DNA of 44,854 nt, taken from positions 147,969-192,822 of the forward strand of contig NZ_JUJA01000058.1 in the NCBI RefSeq assembly GCF_001906585.1, in the 5' to 3' direction. The notes below the pieces were generated by a model. The model had not been told where the DNA came from. It ran no database searches and worked only from the letters and a program-made list of their open reading frames with translations. A program made the position numbers and the translations under genes. The DNA is from Streptomyces kebangsaanensis. Its GTDB lineage: Bacteria > Actinomycetota > Actinomycetes > Streptomycetales > Streptomycetaceae. How positions within the stretch are numbered: the first letter of the stretch is position 1; each line of letters opens with the position of its first letter. Shown piece by piece: positions 35,991-43,197 of the stretch.

Positions 35991-37712
35991 ATGATCCCCC
36001 GGATACAGAAGCGCGGGCAGCGCACCATCGGCCTTTTGTCCTACCTATACGGACCCGGGAAGCACGAGGAGCACATCGACCCGCATCTGGTCGCCTCCTG
36101 GGACCACAACGCTCCCGACCCCGGCCGGAACCCGTCCGCCACCCTCAAACAGCTCCAGCAGCTTCTGGACCAGCCCGTGGAGAACACCGACCGGGCCGAG
36201 CGACCGAAGAAGCACGTGTGGCACCTGTCCGTCCGCAACGCCGCCGAGGACCGGATCCTGACCGACGAGGAGTGGGGCGAGGTGGCCCGCCAGATGGTCG
36301 CCGCCGCCGGCATCGACGACCCCGACCAGGGCGCGGGATGCCGGTGGGCGGCCGTCCGGCACGCCGACGACCACATCCACATCGTCGCCACCCTCGTCCG
36401 CGAGGACGGCTACAAACCCGACCTCCACCACGACGCCGCCCGCGTCCAAGCCCAAGCCCGCACTCTGGAAGCAGAGCTGGGCCTGCACCGGCTCAACAAG
36501 GGCGACGGCACCGCCGCCCAGCGCCCCACCAGCGCCGAACGCCACAAGGCCAACCGCCAAGGCCGCGAGCGCACCGCGCGGGAAGAACTACGGGAGACCG
36601 TGCGCCGCGCGGTGGCCGGCGCGACGAGCGAGGGAGAGTTCTTCGATCGGCTGGCCGCCGCCGGTCTCCTGATCCGCAAGCGCATCGCCCCCTCTGGGGA
36701 CCTGCTCGGCTACAAGGTCGCCCTCCCCGACGACCGCAACGCGCACGGCGAGCCGGTGTTCTACCCGGGTGCGCGCCTGGCGCCGGATCTGTCCCTGCCC
36801 CGGATCCGGGAGCGCTGGTCGGCCGACAGCGACGACCAGGGCGCCGCGCCGGCCGATCCGCCGTTGCATACGGCCCCGAGCGACCCGTCCGCCGCTCGAC
36901 GACGGACTGCCTCCGCAGCCTGGCAGGTCGTGATCGTCCTCGAAGACGGGGACGACGCTGTGGCAGCCGCTCACATCGCCTCGACCGGCGAGGTCCTCGA
37001 CGCGCTCGCGAAGACGTCCGCCGCCCACACCCGGGCGGAACTGCGTGATGCCGCCATCGCGTTCGAGCGGGCCTCCCGCTCGCACGTAAGAGCCGAGCAC
37101 GGGCGCAACCGGGCGCTGCGGCAGGCCGCCCGCGACCTCGTCCACGGCGGACCTGCCCTCGGCCGCGGGGAGGACGGCGCGACCACTGCCATGGCAATCG
37201 ACATGCTGTTCTTCCTCGTCACCGCCGCCATCCACTGGCACGCGAAGAAGGGCCACGCCCAGCAGGCCGCCGCCGCCCGCCAGGCCGCCGAGCACCTGCG
37301 TGCCGCCTACCAGGCCGCTGCCGCCCAGCCTCTCGGCGCCCTCTACCAGCGCGGTCGGCGCCTGGGTCGCCCTCTCCTCCAGCGGCAGACAGCAGTGCTG
37401 CGCGAAGCCGTGCCGGAGCTGGCGGAGCAGGTCCTCACCGAGCCCGGCTGGTACGCGCTCGCCGCGACCCTCACCGACGCCGAGGCCGCCGGCCACGACC
37501 CCACAGCCCTCCTGGCCGACGCCGCCGGGCGGCGGGAACTCGACACCGCGGACTCCATGAGCGACGTGCTGGTGTGGCGTCTGCGCCGGACCGCCGACCT
37601 GCTGGCCGACACCAGCCACGCTCTGACCAACGCCCACACGACCCAGCACTCGGCCAACCCTGCATTGCAGCAGGCACCGGGCCGATCCGGGACCCGGCGT
37701 GGACTGTCGTAG
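35991..37712 (+). CDS. MobA/VirD2-type relaxase
   Basis: A 573-residue relaxase that nicks oriT and leads the strand into the recipient. The N-terminus holds a candidate catalytic Tyr (LLSYLYGPG, about residue 20). The metal-binding triad H124-x3-H128-x-H130 sits in RHADDHIHIVATLVREDG. NGQ-rich helical regions follow, with KANRQGRERTAREELR (about residue 185) as a basic linker. The C-terminal half is Ala-rich and helical, without a recognisable primase or helicase domain. The group resembles actinomycete integrative-element relaxases. Next in the operon after mobC and followed by a strong terminator. No coupling protein or T4SS gene follows, so transfer would need a helper. Confidence 0.88.
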   Translation: MIPRIQKRGQRTIGLLSYLYGPGKHEEHIDPHLVASWDHNAPDPGRNPSATLKQLQQLLDQPVENTDRAERPKKHVWHLSVRNAAEDRILTDEEWGEVARQMVAAAGIDDPDQGAGCRWAAVRHADDHIHIVATLVREDGYKPDLHHDAARVQAQARTLEAELGLHRLNKGDGTAAQRPTSAERHKANRQGRERTAREELRETVRRAVAGATSEGEFFDRLAAAGLLIRKRIAPSGDLLGYKVALPDDRNAHGEPVFYPGARLAPDLSLPRIRERWSADSDDQGAAPADPPLHTAPSDPSAARRRTASAAWQVVIVLEDGDDAVAAAHIASTGEVLDALAKTSAAHTRAELRDAAIAFERASRSHVRAEHGRNRALRQAARDLVHGGPALGRGEDGATTAMAIDMLFFLVTAAIHWHAKKGHAQQAAAARQAAEHLRAAYQAAAAQPLGALYQRGRRLGRPLLQRQTAVLREAVPELAEQVLTEPGWYALAATLTDAEAAGHDPTALLADAAGRRELDTADSMSDVLVWRLRRTADLLADTSHALTNAHTTQHSANPALQQAPGRSGTRRGLS

Positions 37713-37731
37713 CTACGGACTTTGCGCACAA

Positions 37732-37763
37732 AGCCCGGCCTCCTAAGTCGAGGAGGCCGGGCT
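37732..37763 (+). terminator. Terminator of the mobilization operon
   Basis: A perfect 13-bp inverted repeat (37732-37744 with 37751-37763) has a six-base loop and starts 19 bases after the relaxase stop. Confidence 0.85.
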
Positions 37764-37931
37764 GGTTGCGCCGGGTGCGAGAGCAGCGGTTGTCAGCCGG
37801 CTGGCGCTCGCAAGAGCCGGTCCTGAGTGCTCTCGGACAGCACCCGACGCAGGACCGGTGCGGTGGAACTGAGGGAGTCGGCGAATGAGGCGACGAGGTC
37901 GTGCGGCACACTGACATCGGACGACGCGGCC

Positions 37932-37958
37932 CCCGGTCTCTCTGTCGGAGAGACCGGG
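37932..37958 (-). terminator. Terminator of the 841-residue gene
   Basis: Arms CCCGGTCTCTC (37932-37942) and GAGAGACCGGG (37948-37958) enclose five bases, 80 bases past the leftward stop at 38038. The interval 37764-38037 contains no supported gene. Confidence 0.7.
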
Positions 37959-38037
37959 CGCTGAGCGGTACCGGCTGCTTCACAGATGATGAAGGTGAAC
38001 GGTGAAGGCCGGGTCCATGACTGACCCCGCGGCGCCT

Positions 38038-40563
38038 CTAAATCTGCAGGATCAGGCTCTCCACTTGCTTCAGGGCTGACACGCTGGTCTGCGCGGCATC
38101 ACGCGCCTTCACAAGCTTCTCCATCCACGCGATCCGCTGGTCGGCGGGCAGCGGTTCCTCGCCCAACTGGGTGCGCAGACGGCGTGCCTCCTCGAAGTCG
38201 GCGAGCAAAGCGTCGGCAGCGGCGACCGCGCTCTGGTAGCTGCCCTCAACCAACTCGACGCGGGCCGGCAATTCCCTTCGGAGGTTGGCCAGTTGATCGC
38301 GCGGGTCCACCGGCACGTCTTCGTGCACCGTGGTGCTGGCGTCGGCGGGGTCGGTGGTCCTGGTAGTCGACAGCCCTCCGCTCGCGCCGCCAGCAGCATG
38401 GCTCTGTGTGGCGCGGCCCAACTCCACGGGGAACATCTCGTCGAACCACGCCTTGTCGGCGACGAAGGAGGTGGGGCGGCCGCCGATGTCCGGGACGAGC
38501 ACCATCCCCGGCACGATCGCGGTTCGTGCCGCCTCGTCCCAGTACCGTTCGCCGTAGCAGACCGGCTGGCCGCCCTCGGGTGCCTCGGGTGCCTCCGTCG
38601 CATCAGGGTGCTCCAACACGGCCCGCGCGAAGGCGAGGAGGAGCGCCCTGCTGATGTGCGGGGTCTGCTCGGTGTACGCCAGCGTCAAGGCCGCGAGGGC
38701 ACTGGACGGGGTACGGCGCACACCCTTGCGGCTGTTTCCCGCCTCGCTGCCCTGGCCGGGTGTGATCAGCGGCTCAGGAGCATGCATCAGGTTCGGCGCC
38801 ATCCGGCGGACCAGTGCGGCCCACGCGGTGGGATCGCCAGCCTCGGCCCCGAGGAAGAGGTCCTTCAGCGACCTCGGGTCTTGCCCGGACCCTTCCTTGG
38901 TCTCCTGCACTCCGAACAAGCCCAGCGCCGAGAGGATGTTTTCCCGGTGCAGGTACAGCTGGGCGATGGCCGCGGACCACAGCCTCGTGCGGGCCTCGGC
39001 GGCCTTGGCGCGGATCTGGCTCCACGCCGGCTCCTGGAGGGCTCCCTGCACAATCGGCCAGAACAATCCGGTGTCACGGACCTGGCGCTTCCCCGTCGAC
39101 GGCGGAGCGGAAGGAACCTCCGGGAACACGAGCGCGGTGATGGCCCGGATGGCGACATCCCGCATCGTGACCGGCGAGACCTCCTCGCCCGGCGGCAACA
39201 GGGATGCCAGCGGGTCGAGCGGCCCATTCGCGGTCAGGGCATCACGTACGCCGCCCAGATCGAGCAGGTCCACCCCCCGCGCAGTGGGGAAGGTGTCGGC
39301 GAGCACCACGCCGAGCAGGCCCTCCCTGGCGTACGCGTCGACGAGCGTGGCGAACAGGGCGATCAGGCGTGCGTCTTCGTCATAGGGCTGGATTCCGCGC
39401 AGGTGGTCGTTGACGTTCAGGGCCCGTAGCACGTGCTCCAGCGCCTCTGGCTTGCTGCAACCGATGACGATCTCCATCGGAACGGTGGCGATCTTGGCGG
39501 CACGCCGGGCTGCGTGCTCGGGCTCCGTCTCCGCAACGGCGCTGGTCTCGTTGAGGCGGGCCGAGACGCGGTTGAGGATCTCGCGCTGGTTGAGCAGCAG
39601 CAGGGTGGGGTCGTTCTTCTCCTTCGGCAGCGGACACAGGGACTGGGGCATGCCGGTGACCAGGTGTTCCGGGCGCAATCCGAAGATGTCGAGGCGGGCC
39701 AGTGCCCGGTTGTTAGCGGTCACCGCAACCATCCGCCACAGCCTGGAGGAGGTGCCGTCGGCAGTCTTGATCTGCCACTGCTGAAGCACGCTCATGCCGC
39801 GAGAGAGCTGGCCTGAGGCGACCAAGGACTCAGCAAGGTCGTAGCCTCGAGTCTTACCTGCACGCCGCAGGGTGGCCGCAGCGTAGCGCTGGATGTGGAC
39901 GGCCACCTCGTAGGGTTGCTCCGCGAGCGTCAGGGCTGCCATGGGCTGGCCGTTGTTGTCCGCCGCCTGTACTACGGGGCGGGGCCGACGGTGCCCGAGC
40001 GCGGCCAGGAGAGCGTCGCGTTCGCGCTTGGCGTCTCTCACGTGCCGGGTTGCCTCAGCGAACTTCTCCTCGGCGGCGGCGAGCGCCTCGGCGGCATGGG
40101 TCTCGTCGCCGGGTGCGCGGCGGCGGGCGTCGCGCTCCTTTTCGGCGATCTTCTGTTCCTTCTCGGCCTTCTCCAACGCCGTTTCGGCGGCAATGAGGGC
40201 TGAGACGCGCCGCGTTGCCTCCGGACTGGGCGGTGTCCAGGAGCTAACCGTACGGTCGTTGAGGTCCCAGGGCACCACGGCAGCACCGTGGACGTCACAG
40301 ATGAGGAGGAGCACCGTGTCGGCGCCTGCCTGCACCAGCCGCCACGTGTTGGGGCGCAGGACCTTCTTCCCCCCTACGGTGGCCACGATCTTCTTGATCT
40401 CGGTGTCGCCGAGAGCGGTGGCGAGGCCCTCGATGATCGCAGTACGCGGCGGCGGGATCACGCCCTGTTGCTCGCAGGTGTTCTCGATGCCGTCCGCCAG
40501 GTGCTTAGCCCAGGTCTCGGTGCCGATGTATGGGTATACGCCGTCGGGCCGTTTGTTGGCCAC
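38038..40563 (-). CDS. Large cargo protein with ParB/DGQHR-like motif
   Basis: An 841-residue protein not assigned to a named family. Residues about 115-190 form a charged coiled coil (ALEKAEKEQKIAEKERDARR). RLWRMVAVTANNRALARLDI (from residue 274) resembles the ParB/DGQHR 'v-DG-NRxxA' strand-loop, with Asn-Asn in place of Asp-Gly. RALNVNDHLRGIQPYDEDA further on recalls the segment that follows DGQHR in DndB proteins. A second coiled coil closes the C-terminus (LRTQLGEEPLPADQRIAWME). A Ser/Thr/Ala-rich linker lies at about 735-770. The GTG at 40563 has AGGAAGG upstream. It sits alone on the minus strand at the far side of the mobilization operon, like the DGQHR gene on the near side. Function unknown; a DNA-binding or defence role is a guess. 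Confidence 0.75.
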   Translation of the reverse strand: MANKRPDGVYPYIGTETWAKHLADGIENTCEQQGVIPPPRTAIIEGLATALGDTEIKKIVATVGGKKVLRPNTWRLVQAGADTVLLLICDVHGAAVVPWDLNDRTVSSWTPPSPEATRRVSALIAAETALEKAEKEQKIAEKERDARRRAPGDETHAAEALAAAEEKFAEATRHVRDAKRERDALLAALGHRRPRPVVQAADNNGQPMAALTLAEQPYEVAVHIQRYAAATLRRAGKTRGYDLAESLVASGQLSRGMSVLQQWQIKTADGTSSRLWRMVAVTANNRALARLDIFGLRPEHLVTGMPQSLCPLPKEKNDPTLLLLNQREILNRVSARLNETSAVAETEPEHAARRAAKIATVPMEIVIGCSKPEALEHVLRALNVNDHLRGIQPYDEDARLIALFATLVDAYAREGLLGVVLADTFPTARGVDLLDLGGVRDALTANGPLDPLASLLPPGEEVSPVTMRDVAIRAITALVFPEVPSAPPSTGKRQVRDTGLFWPIVQGALQEPAWSQIRAKAAEARTRLWSAAIAQLYLHRENILSALGLFGVQETKEGSGQDPRSLKDLFLGAEAGDPTAWAALVRRMAPNLMHAPEPLITPGQGSEAGNSRKGVRRTPSSALAALTLAYTEQTPHISRALLLAFARAVLEHPDATEAPEAPEGGQPVCYGERYWDEAARTAIVPGMVLVPDIGGRPTSFVADKAWFDEMFPVELGRATQSHAAGGASGGLSTTRTTDPADASTTVHEDVPVDPRDQLANLRRELPARVELVEGSYQSAVAAADALLADFEEARRLRTQLGEEPLPADQRIAWMEKLVKARDAAQTSVSALKQVESLILQI

Positions 40564-41311
40564 GGGACTACCGCCTTCCTCCCGGCAGGCGCCGGGCGAA
40601 AAGCACGCTCCGCCTCCGCGGGAGCGTGACACGCGCCCGAAAGCCGAAGCCTCGCGCCAGCGGGATGCAAGCCGTTCCCCGTGGGAGTGCGGCGTGTTCC
40701 GCTCCGTACGATCCGACTGCCAGCGCCCGTAGAAGGATCAGCCCGAACAGCACCCCTTGTGGTGCCTGGGCATCTCGCGACTTGCTCCTGCTCCGCCGTC
40801 GGCGGCATGAGGCGGACGACGGTGACGAACCACCGACGTGCAGGAGGAAAACTGCCACCGGTCGTTGAGGCTGAGCGACCACTATCCGCATGTGTTCATC
40901 CCATCGGGTGATTTACATGCGTAACCACCTCATCGAGAGGTGTATCGAGATATCTTCCGGCCTTCCCTATGTCCGCGAAGGGGGAGGCCGGGCTGCGAGC
41001 TTTCATCGCTCTTTGCCGGTTCAGGGGCGGCGAGCGGAGCGGAAGTCAGCCGAGACAGAACCGGCCGTCGCACGAGTTGACGTACGTGTCCGCTCGGTCA
41101 CAGGCCAGGCAGGCGCTTGGGGCGCCAGACATCCCCAAGCACTTCCGGCCGCGCCCGGCCCTCGCCGCTCTACCACTCCAGGCGGTTACGGTCCAACAAC
41201 CGGATGCCATACCGTTCGACGCCCGGAAAACCGCCCGCTAGTGACCACGACCGCGAACTAGGCTGGCGGCTGGGAGGAACTTCCGACCGCCGGTCGAGGG
41301 GCGACCGACTC
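40564..41311. other. Gene-poor region upstream of the cargo gene
   Basis: About 750 bases without a supported gene. GC and codon bias are weak from 40890 to 41250. Open frames there lack ribosome sites and known motifs. It probably contains the promoter of the 841-residue gene and decayed DNA. Confidence 0.5.
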
Positions 41312-41722
41312 TCAGGGCGGCAGGGGTGCGTCGAGGTACTCCTGCACAGGCTCGAACAGCCCGTACGGCACGTACTGCGGGATCTCGCCATGGGCCACCC
41401 AGGCAAGCTCCGCCAGCTCCGCAGGGGCCGCGATGTGGGTCGTGCCACTCACTACCTCGCACGCGGTGTACGACATCAGCTAGCCCGTCTTCGGGTGGAC
41501 CCGCTTGCCGAGCAGCTTCACAGCAGCCACGGTCAGGCCGGTCTCCTCCTGTGTCTCACGCACGGCTGTGTCTTCGCGTGTCTCGTTAGGTTCGACCTTG
41601 CCGGCCGGGAACTGTCAGGAGAGCGAACCTTCACTGACACGGCGACGCACCATCAGTACACGTCCCTCGTGAACGATGACGGCCGCAGCGATGCCCGGCT
41701 GTTGCTCCGCGTTCTGCCACAT
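41312..41722 (-). pseudogene. Nudix hydrolase pseudogene with two stops
   Basis: A 136-codon frame reads MWQNAEQQPGIAAAVIVHEG to VQEYLDAPLPP. The Nudix box is complete: GKVEPNETREDTAVRETQEE then TGL. Two in-frame stops break it. TGA at 41615-41617 replaces the conserved Trp of LSWQFPAGK, and TAG at 41480-41482 follows HPKTG. Both fit single C:G to T:A changes (TGG to TGA, CAG to TAG). The rest of the frame is intact, so the loss looks recent. Relatives in Streptomyces often sit next to XRE/TPR regulators, and a remnant of one lies at 42772. Confidence 0.85.
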
Positions 41723-41787
41723 CACGTCTGTTCCTCCAGAGGCGCCAGGATGCGCGATAGGTGCACCTACGAGGAATTTCGGGTCAC

Positions 41788-42771
41788 TGACGTTTTCTCA
41801 GCGGTGATCACTTCCAGATTCCGTTGAGGACGAGGGCGGCGCGGGCGATGTCGCCGATCCAGCTGGGGCTGAGGGTGACGTGCTGCAGCGTTCGCCGGCG
41901 CTGCTTGGGCTCGGCTGCGGCGCGTTCGCCGAGTGCACGGACGCCTCTGATCAGGCTGTTCGTGGTGCGCGTGTCGGCGTCCAGGGCCTTTCGGACCGGC
42001 CCTTCGGGCGGCGGACCGGGAGGAGAATACCGATCCCGGCGCCGATGTAGCCCTCGTCGGCCAGGGTGGGCAGGCCGTCGGCCGCCGCCCGAAGGGCCGG
42101 GCAGGGCGTGGATGCGGGCGGCGGTGATGTCGGGGGGTGGAGCCGGGTTCGACGTCGCAGATCCACAGCGGGCCCCGTCCAGGGCGGCCAGGAACTGGAT
42201 GTTGCCGCCGAATGCCTTGTGCTTCTGGTTGAACCACCAGTCGTTGTCGTTGTCCCGGACGCCGGCGAGGCGGTCCGTTTCGATGAGCGTGCCGTCCAGG
42301 ATCACGTGGGTCATGCCCGCGTGTCGGTAGTGGTCCAGGATCTCGTGCAGGTTGGGGGCCTGATCGGCGAGGACGTCGATGCCTTCGTGCAGGTGGCGGT
42401 GGCCGGTGGCCCGGGAGATGCCCGCGTCGCGGGTCAGGCAGTGCACGCAGCCCCCCTCGCGGAACCAGCGCAGGACCAGCACCGCCTGGCGGAACGGGCC
42501 GAGCGCCCGGCTGCCGCGCGGAGTGCCGATTCGCCGCCGGTGCGCGGCCAGCAGGCGCGAGAGGTGCTCCACGACGTGGCCCGGGACGTCGAGCGTGGCA
42601 ACATGGGTGACCAACGTGAAGCCTCTGACGGTTACGGACATGATCTTGTGGTGAGACCTGTCCTACCAGGGGCTTTACGTCTGTCCGCGGCCGGGTCCAG
42701 TCCGTCCGGCCTGCTCACGCATGGAGTGGTTCATGCCGCTTCGCGTAGATCATTTCGCTGAGAAAATGTCA
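41788..42771. mobile_element. Decayed IS5-like insertion sequence
   Basis: About 0.98 kb bounded by imperfect terminal inverted repeats: TGACGTTTTCTCAGCG (41788-41803) and its complement CGCTGAGAAAATGTCA (42756-42771), 15 of 16 matching, with TGATC present further in at both ends. It contains the broken transposase gene below. No target duplication is obvious. Confidence 0.7.
41808..42641 (-). pseudogene. IS5-like transposase, frameshifted
   Basis: The N-terminal part is intact: MSVTVRGFTLVTHVATLDVP, a HTH region (CLTRDAGISRATGHRHLHEG) and the first DDE Asp in VILDGTLIETD, up to FLAALDG. The frame then changes four times: PLWICDVEPGSTP is in the next frame, DITAARIHALPG returns, AADGLPTLADEGYIGAGIG shifts again, and LDADTRTTNSLIRGVRALGE through ALVLNGIWK restores the first. 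Thus the net open frame hides four small indels. The last motif AEPKQRRRTLQHV has lost residues expected in AELKQRWRTL. It cannot make active transposase. Confidence 0.85.
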
Positions 42772-43119
42772 CTCGTCGGCGAAGGCAAGCTTGCCCGCAT
42801 GCTCGCCGAAGAGGCGCTGAGGGCAAGAACGGACTTCGACGGCACCGAACGCTCGCCGATGTGCAACGCTGAGGCCCACGTCACGCTGGGCGCCACGGCG
42901 GCGCGCGAGGGGGACTTGGAGCAGGCCCTTACGATGGGCGAACAGGCCCTCGTAAGAGACCGACAGTCGGTGCGGTCGCTCATCATGACCAGCCGCAAAC
43001 TCGGGGCCGAGATGAAGCGCCACTACGCCTCAGAGCCCGCCGCCCAGAGACACCTTGCACGGCTACACACTGGGACAGGAAAAGCCCGGCTTCCTTCCTC
43101 AGCAGCGGAGAAGCAGTGA
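42772..43119 (+). pseudogene. C-terminal fragment of an XRE/TPR regulator
   Basis: From the right edge of the IS5-like element the frame reads LVGEGKLARMLAEEALRART, then SPMCNAEAHVTLGATAAREG and DLEQALTMGEQALVRDRQSV. This is the terminal TPR stretch common in long Streptomyces HTH-XRE regulators. The N-terminal HTH and most repeats are missing. An ATG at 42721 inside the IS could still express a fused 132-residue product, but it would not bind DNA. Confidence 0.7.
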
Positions 43120-43197
43120 AATCAGGTGCCGACGTCACTTACTACACCGCCTACTTCGTTTGCATCTTCTTCCAGCACAGTTCCGTGAAACCTCAGC

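Noticed and set aside
37471..37983. Minus-strand frame between the relaxase and the cargo gene
   Set aside because: It crosses the relaxase 3' end and two terminators and has no ribosome site or recognisable motif.
41155..41185. tRNA-like D-arm (minus strand GGTAGAGC)
   Set aside because: No anticodon stem, T-arm or acceptor stem can be drawn around it.
40890..41261. Plus-strand frame starting MCSSHRVIYMRNHL
   Set aside because: Poor codon bias, no ribosome site and no family features; treated as intergenic.
41615..41617. TGA in the Nudix frame as a recoded codon
   Set aside because: A second stop (TAG) occurs later in the same frame and no recoding structure is seen, so simple decay is the better explanation.
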